This document shows, in pieces, positions 28,020 to 36,859 of a stretch of 64,000 nucleotides of DNA. A program made the translations under genes and the position numbers. The DNA is from Chloroflexi bacterium HGW-Chloroflexi-3 (GTDB taxonomy: Bacteria; Chloroflexota; Anaerolineae; Anaerolineales; Anaerolineaceae). Position 1 is the stretch's first letter; each line of letters begins with the position of its first letter. The stretch lies in the NCBI GenBank assembly GCA_002842045.1, contig PHBX01000011.1:186001-250000 (forward strand), read 5' to 3'. The notes beneath the pieces were generated by a model. The model saw only the letters and a program-made list of their open reading frames with translations. It was not told the DNA's origin and did not search any database.

Positions 28020-28357
28020 TCTTGCCGGCGGATAAATTTGCATTTTAAAGACTGATTACCAACTATAATTATTATCAAATCGCGTTTGAATTGATTTCCA
28101 AAGCTCTCTCAAAGTGATTTGATATCAGATTTGGTTTGTATCTTGACGAAAGTATTTTTCATTGGGAATCTCAGAAGGGGATTATCATCAATAGACAGGG
28201 TAGTATGATCAATGAAATGGGTAAGACTGCAAAAAAAGAGATCGAAGGTTTGAAATGGGGAATTATGGATCTGTATCTGCGATTTAGCCTGCATTTAAAT
28301 TGGAGAAATTATCCTGATGAATATAATTTAATGCGTCTTGTTCAGGAGGATTCATGA
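28020..28357 (+). pseudogene. Decayed 3' copy of era
   Basis: The KH-domain region of Era is recognisable: ESQKGIIINRQGSMINEMG here against DSQKGIVIGKQGSMIREIG in the intact era, and LNWRNYPDEYNLM against KNWRNNPDALNLM. Upstream, at 28067-28110, YYQIAFELISKAL matches YYERDIALELIREAV but then meets a stop, and a further DNA match reaches to about 28020 (TTGCCGGCGG against TTACCGGTTGG). About 25 codons are deleted between the blocks. The last four bases of the copy overlap the start of the YhhN gene (ATGA). Function is lost. Confidence 0.85.
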
Positions 28358-29028
28358 TCTTTCCTCTGGCGATTGCACTGGCGTTTGTTATGCCATTAGA
28401 ATGGGTTGCAGCAGGAAAACGCTGGATTAAGGTGCGTTTAATTACAAAACCACTTTCATTGAGTTTGTTAATTTTAATTTTTACACATCTGGGTGGATGG
28501 GTTCAACCAGGGTTTTGGTTTGGTGCTGGTCTTCTATTTTCACTGGTTGGGGATGTAGTCTTATTATTACGCTCGCGGTTCTTTATAGCGGGTTTATTTT
28601 CATTTCTGATTGCACATGTACTCTATATCATTGGATTTAGCATCGGTACCTTCAATCTAAACGGGTGGGGGTTTATCCCTTTACTTTTAGTGATTAGTCT
28701 GGTCATTCTCGCTTATCCTCGCATTGTAAGAGGTGTACGGCGCAGATTGGAACACAGGAAATTGTGGTTACCTGTGGTTTTGTATATGGTAACCATCACG
28801 ATCATGTTTTTATCTGCCTTGATGACCTGGTTTCGCGATCAATGGACAGTTGAAGCAGCTTTAATTGCCAGTGTTGGTGCTCTTTTGTTTACAATTTCGG
28901 ATACACTTCTGGCGACTGGCAGGTTTCTGCGCCCGGTGCCGTACGGAAATTTTTTAGTGATGTTCACCTATCATTTAGGCCAATCAGGCATTGCGATTGG
29001 CGCATTATTAATGCTGGGTTTGCTCTAA
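28354..29028 (+). CDS. YhhN-family membrane protein (lysoplasmalogenase-like)
   Basis: A 224-residue integral membrane protein with about eight hydrophobic segments. Conserved TKPLS, LVGDVVLLL and ISDTLLA motifs belong to the YhhN/TMEM86 family, whose vertebrate members hydrolyse lysoplasmalogen. Bacterial substrate not established. Its start overlaps the stop of the decayed era copy, which suggests that era and this gene were once neighbours. Confidence 0.83.
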   Translation: MIFPLAIALAFVMPLEWVAAGKRWIKVRLITKPLSLSLLILIFTHLGGWVQPGFWFGAGLLFSLVGDVVLLLRSRFFIAGLFSFLIAHVLYIIGFSIGTFNLNGWGFIPLLLVISLVILAYPRIVRGVRRRLEHRKLWLPVVLYMVTITIMFLSALMTWFRDQWTVEAALIASVGALLFTISDTLLATGRFLRPVPYGNFLVMFTYHLGQSGIAIGALLMLGLL

Positions 29029-29032
29029 CATG

Positions 29033-29947
29033 TCAGTTCTTAGCTTCCATTAATGGGTGAAAACCTTCCCCCAGAGCTTCATGTGCCTGTCCAATCACCA
29101 TAAATGCCCGCGGGTCAACTTCTTTGACAATTTCCTTTAGTTGCGGAATTTCCGATTGGGTAATGACAGAATAAAGAACAGTGCGTTCTTCATGAGTGTA
29201 TCCCCCCATACCATGCAGCATGGTGACGCCACGTTCAAGGGTTGTAAAAATTCTTTTGGATACTTCTTCAGGATCATAGGTAATGATCATCGCGGTGCGG
29301 TACACAGCTCTCCCTTCAAAGGCAATCTCAGCTGCCAATCCGCTGACATAAATGACAGCCAGACCATAGAGCGCACGCTCCCAATCGAAGACCAAACCGC
29401 CCAATAACACCACCAGGGAATCTGTGATCAGATACGATGTGGAGATGGAAATTCCAAATCGATGATTAAGGATACGTCCAAGAATGTCGCTACCGCCACT
29501 GGTACCTTTTCCACGATAGACCATACCCAAACCGATACCATACATCAATCCACCGTAAATACTATTAAGGACCAGATCATCGGTTACCCCTTCAGGGGAG
29601 ATAAATAAGACCAGAAAATCGGTGAAGAAGGAGAATATCAGGATAGCTACAGCTGTCCGTAAGGCAAATCGTAGACCGCCCAGATAGCGCCATCCCAGGA
29701 TGAAAAGGGGAATGTTGCCAATTAATATCATCAGGCCGATCGGAAAATTAGTGAGATGATTGATCAACTGGGCTGCTCCACTGACGCCACCGCTCACCAG
29801 ATAGGCAGGCACCAGGAAGATGCGCATGGCAAAAGCCTGAATGATCACACCTATAATGATAAAGAAATAATCTTTGAATGTGGAACGGGTAAATTTCATC
29901 GTGGAAATATCACGGCTTAATTGATTCTTAAAGTCTTTCATGGACAT
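29033..29947 (-). CDS. YitT-family membrane protein (DUF161/DUF2179)
   Basis: A 304-residue protein with five or six membrane segments in the first 200 residues (GMVYRGKGTSGGSDILGRIL is the family hallmark) and a C-terminal soluble DUF2179 domain (TVLYSVITQSEIPQLKEIV). Transport function suspected for the family but unproven. Convergent with the YhhN gene. Confidence 0.88.
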   Translation of the reverse strand: MSMKDFKNQLSRDISTMKFTRSTFKDYFFIIIGVIIQAFAMRIFLVPAYLVSGGVSGAAQLINHLTNFPIGLMILIGNIPLFILGWRYLGGLRFALRTAVAILIFSFFTDFLVLFISPEGVTDDLVLNSIYGGLMYGIGLGMVYRGKGTSGGSDILGRILNHRFGISISTSYLITDSLVVLLGGLVFDWERALYGLAVIYVSGLAAEIAFEGRAVYRTAMIITYDPEEVSKRIFTTLERGVTMLHGMGGYTHEERTVLYSVITQSEIPQLKEIVKEVDPRAFMVIGQAHEALGEGFHPLMEAKN

Positions 29948-30187
29948 AGAACTCCCTCATCTCATCAGCTTTTGACTGATTCGGTCTAATAAATTTTGAA
30001 TTTCACCAATAAATCGAGATCATTTTGTTTCGTTTCAAAAATCATTGTGGTGATGGTATTTAAATGAAACAGCCGTGATTATATCCGGGATTTGTTATCC
30101 TGAACATGGATGATCTATACCAGTGTAATTAAAGTTTGAAATTAATTTTCATCTATAATCAATGTATCAAATACCCCGGAGGTTTCA

Positions 30188-31501
30188 ATGCAACTCACAT
30201 TGTTACGAGGAATTTTGATTTTCGTTGGTATCATTTCTATACTTCTTTTCCCAAAAACAGTCAGTCATGCTACAGAACTAGATTTACCCACTCAATACGA
30301 TTGGCGAGATCATGGCTATGACTTCCCGGTGGGAGATCAGGGCAATTGTAACGCTGGTTATGCATTTGCTGCCGTGGATGCGGTGCAGGCCGCCATCTGG
30401 AAAAAAGATTCAATTAAATTAGATTTTTCTGAAAATCATGCCAAAGAATGCAACTGGCATGCATTGAATCATTATGCAGGCTTACCCAATACCTGTGAAG
30501 GTGGAAATTTTAAGATGTTAACCAATCTATTCACCCAGCAAGGCTTGGTTCTTGAAACCTGTGATCCTTATGTAGATTATGACACAACCTGTAATACAAG
30601 CTGTAAATCGCAATACTATATCACCGAATGGCAACAATTCAGTCAGGGTTATTCTCAAGCAACTATACCTTTAATCAAACAAAAATTGATTGAATATGGG
30701 CCTCTTTATACTCAGATGGATCCAAAGATTTCAGGATTTGAAGGCTATACTGGAGGGTATGTTCTGAATGGAACATCAACAGATCCTAATAATTGGACGC
30801 ATGGGGTTTTAATTGTCGGTTGGGATGATGAATTAGGCTCAGCAGGAGCATGGATTGTTAAGAACAGCTATGGGACAGAGTGGGGTGATGGTGGTTACTT
30901 TGCCATTGCCTATGGGAAAGCCGGGATTGGAAGTTCATTGGCGACGGTGACAGGCTGGGAGAGAAATTCAGAATTTAATAAAATTCATTTCTATGATGAA
31001 GCCGGGCACACCAATCAAATGAGTGTAAGTGACACAAATTTCTACAGTGGTTCAGCGATGGGGTTGTATCCACTTGCCCCAAATGAAATTCTGCGGGCCG
31101 TTGAATTTTGGACAAATGATGCAGCGATTGTATCCTTTGAAATTTACGAGCAGTTTAATGGAATCGAACCAGTAAATCTCCTGTATCAATCAGCTGAGAT
31201 AGATATTCTCTACGCTGGATACCATCATATTAAGATAAACGAGTACCTGGAAATACCAGAAAATAGTGAAATTGCAGTTGTGTTGAATGTGAAGAATGAA
31301 TCAAAATTTTTTCCTATTATGCTGGATCATCTTGGCCCTTTATCATTTGATAAAACCTGGTACAGGGATCCGGGAGGAATCTGGCAGTCTTTACCAGCCT
31401 GGCAAGGTCAAAACTTTGAAGGTACCATTCGACTACGCACCTTATCAATTCCCGAAGGGTTAAATCATAAGGTATTCTTACCGATTGTTTCAACGAAATA
31501 A
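30188..31501 (+). CDS. Secreted papain-like protein, catalytic Cys lost
   Basis: A 437-residue protein with a signal peptide (about 1-28), then a C1A peptidase fold. In papains the Cys stands in QGxCGSCWAF; here the sequence is QGNCNAGYAF, so the catalytic Cys is replaced by Gly (codon GGT, 30355-30357). The later catalytic positions remain: His in WTHGVLIVGWDD and Asn in WIVKNSYGTEWGDGGYF. A beta-rich domain follows (about 280-420) and the protein ends with KVFLPIVSTK, a short hydrophobic tail of a kind seen in secreted Chloroflexota proteins. I infer a binding role or an inactive peptidase homologue. Ribosome-binding site GGAGG precedes ATG 30188. Confidence 0.82.
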   Translation: MQLTLLRGILIFVGIISILLFPKTVSHATELDLPTQYDWRDHGYDFPVGDQGNCNAGYAFAAVDAVQAAIWKKDSIKLDFSENHAKECNWHALNHYAGLPNTCEGGNFKMLTNLFTQQGLVLETCDPYVDYDTTCNTSCKSQYYITEWQQFSQGYSQATIPLIKQKLIEYGPLYTQMDPKISGFEGYTGGYVLNGTSTDPNNWTHGVLIVGWDDELGSAGAWIVKNSYGTEWGDGGYFAIAYGKAGIGSSLATVTGWERNSEFNKIHFYDEAGHTNQMSVSDTNFYSGSAMGLYPLAPNEILRAVEFWTNDAAIVSFEIYEQFNGIEPVNLLYQSAEIDILYAGYHHIKINEYLEIPENSEIAVVLNVKNESKFFPIMLDHLGPLSFDKTWYRDPGGIWQSLPAWQGQNFEGTIRLRTLSIPEGLNHKVFLPIVSTK

Positions 31502-31606
31502 TTGTGGATGGATGAATTTTACAAATCACAAACCTTTGACATTCTTGCTTCCCAAAGCTAAAATGAAAGAGGATCAATGATCTTTTTCCATAATTAAGGA
31601 GGAAAA

Positions 31607-32749
31607 TTGAGCAAATGGGCTGGTAAGCTCGTTATTGGGTTAACCGGAAATATTGGTACAGGAAAAAGTGTTGTTCGGCGCATGCTGGAACATCTGGGGG
31701 CTTTTGGTATTGATGCGGATGCGCTTGCACATCGGGCGATTGCCAAAGGCGCGCCGGGATACAAGAAGATTGTTTCCCAATTTGGTCAATGGATGGTAAG
31801 CGAAGATGGAGAGATTGACCGGAAAAAATTGGGTCGATTGGTCTTTAATGATCCTGAGGCTTTGAAAATCCTGGAGGACATTGTTCATCCTCTGGTTTTT
31901 CAGGCGCTGGATTACATTATTAAACGCGTGAAACATAAAGTCATTGTGATTGAAGCCATCAAGCTCCTGGAATCAGAAATCAAAGAAGCGTGCGATAGCA
32001 TCTGGGTCACGCAAACCCCACCCGATGTTCAGCTTGAGCGTTTGGTCATACGCCGGAAAATGAGTATTTTAGATGCCCAACAACGGATTGATGCCCAACC
32101 TCCACAGGAAGAAAAAACAAAAGCAGCCCAGGTAGTTATTGATAATGCCGGTTCTGTGGAGGATACCTGGAAACACGTTTATGATAATTGGTTAAAGCTT
32201 GTACCGAAACAGGCATCTGAGAGCGAAGCAACCCTGGCTACTGTACAATCCATTCGTGGTGAATTAACCATTCGTAGAGGTACTCCTCGTCGATCCAACG
32301 AGATTGCTGAATTTCTCAACCAATTTCCTGACAACGGTAGGTCTTTCACGCGTCGGGACATCATGGAAGCTTTTGGAGAGAAAGCGTTTCTGATTTTACA
32401 GACTGGTGAGACGATGGTCGGAATTTTGGGGTGGCAGGTTGAAAATCTGATTGCCCGAACTGTAGATCTACGCATTCTTGATCATGTTCCATTTGACAAA
32501 GCCATACCTCTTCTAATCAATGAAATGGAAATAGCTTCAGGAGAATTACAATGTGAGATTTCATTGTTGTTTCTGAACGAAAAGATGGCAAAGTTGGAAC
32601 AAATCTGGCACCCATTAGGTTATGAAATCCGCTCCCCGGATGAATTAAAGGTGATTGCCTGGATGTTTGCAGCACGAGATTCCATGCCAGAAGGCTCCAT
32701 ATTATTATTCAAAAAATTAAGACAGGATCGTGTGTTAAAACCAATCTAA
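31607..32749 (+). CDS. coaE: Dephospho-CoA kinase with extra acyltransferase-like domain
   Basis: A 380-residue protein starting at TTG 31607, which follows AAGGAGG by four bases. Residues 1-200 are a dephospho-CoA kinase: P-loop GLTGNIGTGKSVVRRML, DADALAHRAI. It phosphorylates dephospho-CoA to coenzyme A in the last step of the pathway. Residues 215-380 are an additional domain with a GNAT-like pattern (ELTIRRGTPRRSNEIAEFL, ETMVGILGWQVENL, then LLFLNEKMAKLEQIWHPLGYE). Normal CoaE is about 200 residues, so this is a fusion. The substrate of the second domain is unknown. Confidence 0.87.
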   Translation: MSKWAGKLVIGLTGNIGTGKSVVRRMLEHLGAFGIDADALAHRAIAKGAPGYKKIVSQFGQWMVSEDGEIDRKKLGRLVFNDPEALKILEDIVHPLVFQALDYIIKRVKHKVIVIEAIKLLESEIKEACDSIWVTQTPPDVQLERLVIRRKMSILDAQQRIDAQPPQEEKTKAAQVVIDNAGSVEDTWKHVYDNWLKLVPKQASESEATLATVQSIRGELTIRRGTPRRSNEIAEFLNQFPDNGRSFTRRDIMEAFGEKAFLILQTGETMVGILGWQVENLIARTVDLRILDHVPFDKAIPLLINEMEIASGELQCEISLLFLNEKMAKLEQIWHPLGYEIRSPDELKVIAWMFAARDSMPEGSILLFKKLRQDRVLKPI

Positions 32750-32761
32750 AGAGAGATTATA

Positions 32762-33643
32762 GTGCCAGAATTTTTGAATGAAATTTTATTTATTTTCCAA
32801 CGCATCAACTGGTTAAGTGTGCTTGACCTGGTGTTGGTTACCCTTATTTTCTTCACGATTCTGACACTCTTACGGGATACACAGGCAACCATCTTATTGC
32901 GCGGTGTAATATTCCTGGTTATTTTGTTGGCATTATTGACACAATTCATTGAACTGCCTGCGTTTTCCTGGTTAATTCAAACAACCTTACCCGCCCTTCT
33001 ATTGGCTATTCCTGTCATTTTTGCTCCTGAGATACGACGAGGGTTGGAAAGGTTGGGACGAGCTGGATCTTCAAACCTGTTTCGAAGAAATCTGGCTTCG
33101 GATGAAGCTATTAAAAATACCATGCATATTATCAGTATTGCATGCGCCAGGCTTTCCGCTCGTAGACATGGAGCATTAATTGTGCTGGAAAGAATTGATT
33201 CTTTACAGGAATATGTTCAAACTGGTGTTTATATGGATGCCGTTGTTTCACCAGAATTGTTACTTCAGATATTTTATCCCAATTCACCCTTACACGATGG
33301 CGCTGTGGTGATTTCAGGTAACCGCATTTTAGCAGCCTCCTGTGTCATGCCATTATCCGCAAGTGGTATTTTGAATCGCACACCTGAACGACAAATGGGA
33401 TTACGTCACAGGGCAGCGTTAGGTTCCTCTGAAGCCAGTGATGCAGTGGTCATAGTGGTTTCGGAAGAAACAGGGTCTATTTCGGTCGCTCAGTCCGGCC
33501 GTTTGATTCGAGGATTGGATTCTGATCGATTGGAAAATATGTTAATAGCTCTTTTCCGGCCAGTACCTGGTATCGTTGATTATATAAATATATTTGGATG
33601 GAAAATTAGAATACCCGGTTTACATCATAAGGAGGAAGATTAA
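32762..33643 (+). CDS. cdaA: Diadenylate cyclase CdaA
   Basis: A 293-residue membrane diadenylate cyclase that makes c-di-AMP from two ATP. It starts at GTG 32762 and has three membrane segments in the first 100 residues, then a DAC domain with SPLHDGAVVI and GLRHRAALG, the substrate-binding DGA and RHR motifs. The next gene is its regulator cdaR, 2 bp downstream. Confidence 0.94.
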   Translation: MPEFLNEILFIFQRINWLSVLDLVLVTLIFFTILTLLRDTQATILLRGVIFLVILLALLTQFIELPAFSWLIQTTLPALLLAIPVIFAPEIRRGLERLGRAGSSNLFRRNLASDEAIKNTMHIISIACARLSARRHGALIVLERIDSLQEYVQTGVYMDAVVSPELLLQIFYPNSPLHDGAVVISGNRILAASCVMPLSASGILNRTPERQMGLRHRAALGSSEASDAVVIVVSEETGSISVAQSGRLIRGLDSDRLENMLIALFRPVPGIVDYINIFGWKIRIPGLHHKEED

Positions 33644-33645
33644 TC

Positions 33646-34899
33646 ATGTGGAGGTTCCTCCGAAAATCCAAAAGGATTTTTCCAACTTTCCTGACTGCGC
33701 TGATTTTAGCGATCACTGTCTGGATTATTGCTGTTACAGCCAGTGATCCTGCAGAAAATCGAACATATCCACGTAATGTACCCATTGAAATTGTTGGGCA
33801 GGATACAAATCTGGTAATGACCAGCGATTTACCGTCGAATGTGTCGATTGTTCTCAACACACCACAATCGGTATGGGATAAAATGATCAGCACTCAATCT
33901 CCGGTACGTGCGGTTTTAGACCTTTCGGGCCTGCAACCAGGAACCCATATCGTGGATCTTCAGATTCAGGTAAACATTCGACCGGTAAAAGTTGTTTCTT
34001 ATTCCCCCAAAACCGTTTCTGTTACACTGGAAAGCCTTTCCAGCAAGGTAATCCCGTTATCTCTGGATATTCGTGGTGAACCAGCAATCGGGTATCAGGT
34101 TGAGGATCCTGTGGTAGATATAAGACAGATAACAGTTACTGGCCCAATCTCACAGGTTGATAGAGTGGCTGAAGTTAGAGCTACCCTGGACATAAACCTG
34201 GCGTATGAGGATATTTCCAGGGTGATCAATGTTGTAGCTTTGGATAAAAATGAAATGGTTATTAATGGTGTCACACTTACGCCCGATCGTGTCGATTTGT
34301 TTCTGGAAATCAACCAGCGTTACGGTTATCGTAATGTGATTGTTTCTGTGACCATCGAGGGTCAGGTGGCAGATGGATACCGGCTGACCAATATTTCTGT
34401 AATTCCATTAGCCGTGACGGTTTATTCATCCAACCCTCAGATTGTTAACGATCTTCCGGGCTATGTGCAAACAATGCCATTGAATCTGGAGGGAATGAAA
34501 GATGATATTGATGTTTCCCTGCTTCTGGATTTACCAGAGGGTATTCTGGTGGTGGGTGATAACCGAACTGTTTTAGTGCGGGTTAGTATTGCTGCTGTTC
34601 AATCCAGTATGCCGATTGCAAACCTACCAATTGAGATCATTGGATTGCCAGAAAATTTTCAGGCTATCCTTGCTCCTGAAATGATCACGATACTGATTTC
34701 AGGACCACTTCCTTTTCTGGATGGAATCAAACCAGAAGATATTCGGGTCTATCTTGACCTAACCGATTATGAAGTTGGAACATACCAATTGGAACCAGTG
34801 GTAGAATTACCCTCCGAGGAAATTACGATGGAGAGTATCCAACCCGGATTAATCGATATTGAAGTAATCATAGCGCCAACACCCACACCGGGTGGATAA
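33646..34899 (+). CDS. cdaR: CdaA regulator with YbbR repeats
   Basis: A 417-residue protein with one N-terminal membrane segment (about 13-33) and at least four YbbR-like repeats outside the membrane (for example VIPLSLDIRGEPAIGYQVEDP and VIVSVTIEGQVADGYRLTNI). CdaR binds and tunes CdaA. The C-terminus ends in a Pro/Thr-rich tail. Confidence 0.92.
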   Translation: MWRFLRKSKRIFPTFLTALILAITVWIIAVTASDPAENRTYPRNVPIEIVGQDTNLVMTSDLPSNVSIVLNTPQSVWDKMISTQSPVRAVLDLSGLQPGTHIVDLQIQVNIRPVKVVSYSPKTVSVTLESLSSKVIPLSLDIRGEPAIGYQVEDPVVDIRQITVTGPISQVDRVAEVRATLDINLAYEDISRVINVVALDKNEMVINGVTLTPDRVDLFLEINQRYGYRNVIVSVTIEGQVADGYRLTNISVIPLAVTVYSSNPQIVNDLPGYVQTMPLNLEGMKDDIDVSLLLDLPEGILVVGDNRTVLVRVSIAAVQSSMPIANLPIEIIGLPENFQAILAPEMITILISGPLPFLDGIKPEDIRVYLDLTDYEVGTYQLEPVVELPSEEITMESIQPGLIDIEVIIAPTPTPGG

Positions 34900-34915
34900 A
34901 TGCGGAAAGTAAGTA

Positions 34916-36274
34916 ATGAATAAACCGATTGTTGCACTTGTCGGACGTCCTAATGTCGGTAAAAGTACTTTGTTTAATCGCCTGACCGGTGAGAGAAAAG
35001 CGATTGTTGATGATATCCCAGGCACTACCCGTGACCGTTTGATGTCTGAAGCTGAATGGACAGGACGCCCATTTTATGTAATCGACACGGGAGGGATTGA
35101 CCCATCTGTTGGTGGAAGAACACCTCTCTCGATTGGCTCTGCAAATTTTATTGAAGAGATCAAAGCTCAGGCTGAAATCGCGATTGAAGACGCAGATACG
35201 ATCCTATTTGTAGTGGATGCCATTTCTGGTGTCACTCCTGCCGATCAGGAAGTGGCTGAGATCTTACGCCGAAAACAAAAGACCATCAACGGTGAACTCG
35301 TTCCACCCATTTTGCTGGTTGCAAATAAAGCGGATAGTAAAACATTTCGTGAAGAAGTATATCAATTCTACGAGTTGGGAATGGGTGAACCTTTTGCAGT
35401 TTCTGCAGTGCATGGAACTGGAACCGGGGATTTACTGGATGCATTGGTGGCTACTTTTCCAGAAAACCTTGAAAAGGAAGAAGACGAATCTGTAAAAATT
35501 GCATTGGTGGGAAAACCTAATGTTGGTAAATCCAGTCTATTAAACCGTTTGATCGGTAAAGAAAGGATGATTGTTTCCTCCATACCAGGCACAACGCGCG
35601 ATGCGATTGATAGCAAAATGGAGATTGACGGATTGCCAATCACCTTAATTGATACTGCAGGGATTCGACGCCGTGGGAAGGTTGAACAAGGCGTGGAAAA
35701 ATATTCAGTTCTGCGATCCATGCGTGCCATTGAAAGGGCGGATGTGGCACTGTTATTGATTGATGCAATTGAAGGCATTACTGCCCAGGATGCTCATATT
35801 GCTGGATATATCCTGGAAGCAAGAAAAAGTTGTGTGGTGGTGGTCAACAAATGGGATGCAATTGAGAAGGACACTTATACCATGGTGGCATTTACCGAAC
35901 AAATTCGTAAAGATCTGAATTTTATGGATTATGTGCCCTTACTTTTTATTTCAGCGAAAACCGGGCAACGTGTAGAACAGGTAATGCCAATGGCATTGAA
36001 AGTTCAGGAAGAACGTCTTGCCAGAATGACAACATCTGCTTTGAACAGGATTATCCAACATGTTCAGGATATGCACACACCATCCAGAGCAGGGCGGGTA
36101 TTCAAAATGTATTATGGTACCCAGGTGCGTTCAGATCCACCGACCTTCATGATTTACTGCAATGAACCCAAGTTGGCTCACTTCACATTTATTCGGTTTA
36201 TTGAAAATACCATTCGTGAAGAGTATCCATTTACCGGGACACCCATTTTTATTGTTTTTAAGAAACGGTCATAA
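34916..36274 (+). CDS. der: GTPase Der (EngA)
   Basis: A 452-residue protein with two tandem GTPase domains acting in 50S ribosome assembly. First domain: GRPNVGKST, DTGG, NKAD; second: GKPNVGKSS, DTAG, NKWD. A KH-like C-terminal domain ends with GTPIFIVFKKR. Ribosome-binding site is weak (GGAAAGTAAG) before ATG 34916. Confidence 0.97.
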   Translation: MNKPIVALVGRPNVGKSTLFNRLTGERKAIVDDIPGTTRDRLMSEAEWTGRPFYVIDTGGIDPSVGGRTPLSIGSANFIEEIKAQAEIAIEDADTILFVVDAISGVTPADQEVAEILRRKQKTINGELVPPILLVANKADSKTFREEVYQFYELGMGEPFAVSAVHGTGTGDLLDALVATFPENLEKEEDESVKIALVGKPNVGKSSLLNRLIGKERMIVSSIPGTTRDAIDSKMEIDGLPITLIDTAGIRRRGKVEQGVEKYSVLRSMRAIERADVALLLIDAIEGITAQDAHIAGYILEARKSCVVVVNKWDAIEKDTYTMVAFTEQIRKDLNFMDYVPLLFISAKTGQRVEQVMPMALKVQEERLARMTTSALNRIIQHVQDMHTPSRAGRVFKMYYGTQVRSDPPTFMIYCNEPKLAHFTFIRFIENTIREEYPFTGTPIFIVFKKRS

Positions 36275-36309
36275 TTTGTCTGGCTCAAGATCAAATTGAT
36301 TGAGTACAC

Positions 36310-36537
36310 ATGTCACGTGATTTAAAGAAGTATGCATCTCAAACCAATGTACAATTGATCATTGGGGGCTTTGGGCTGTTATTTGTTGTGGGTCTGGGAT
36401 TAATTGCCATTTTTTACGGAACCGGAGCCGCTTTAGTTGGTTTGCTGTGCTTAATAGGCGGATTAGTCCCAATCGGTTTGGTTGCACTATTTTTATTTGG
36501 GTTGGATATTTTCGTTAAAAAAATCAATAAAGATTAG
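36310..36537 (+). CDS. Small membrane protein
   Basis: A 75-residue protein with two hydrophobic segments (LIIGGFGLLFVVGLGLIAIF and VGLLCLIGGLVPIGLVALFL) and a short basic tail. It follows der by 35 bp and is probably co-transcribed. Family not recognised. Confidence 0.65.
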   Translation: MSRDLKKYASQTNVQLIIGGFGLLFVVGLGLIAIFYGTGAALVGLLCLIGGLVPIGLVALFLFGLDIFVKKINKD

Positions 36538-36563
36538 GAATCAATTCCAACCAGTCGAATGAT

Positions 36564-36854
36564 TTATCCACCAGAAATTCCAGGAAGTAAGGTAATGACA
36601 TCATCCTGAGTCAAGGGAGATTCGTCATTCTCATGGATCAGAACATCATTGATCATGATTCTTAAAAAGGGCTGAGATTCCGGTATTTGATGCAATAAAT
36701 CACGATAAGCTGGAGGATTGATTTCTTCCAGCTTATCTAATAATTCTTTTAGTGAATATCCTTCAGGTGCGTCAACAACAATTAAACGTGCACCAGCATA
36801 CTTTTCCAAAATACCGAAGAAACGAACCTTTACTGTAATATGCCTGGGATCCAT
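36564..36854 (-). CDS. MoaD/ThiS-like sulphur carrier protein
   Basis: About 96 residues from ATG 36854. The ubiquitin-like fold of MoaD/ThiS is recognisable (ITVKVRFFGILEKYAGARL, the middle helix and DDVITLLPGISGG) and the C-terminal Gly-Gly needed for thiocarboxylate formation is present. It follows the molybdopterin-binding subunit by 5 bp, so it probably serves cofactor assembly for the tungsten and molybdenum enzymes in this operon. Confidence 0.84.
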   Translation of the reverse strand: MDPRHITVKVRFFGILEKYAGARLIVVDAPEGYSLKELLDKLEEINPPAYRDLLHQIPESQPFLRIMINDVLIHENDESPLTQDDVITLLPGISGG

Positions 36855-36859
36855 CTTAA

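Noticed and set aside
28136..28357. 73-codon frame as a separate small gene
   Set aside because: It is the KH-domain part of a decayed era copy with upstream stop and deletion.
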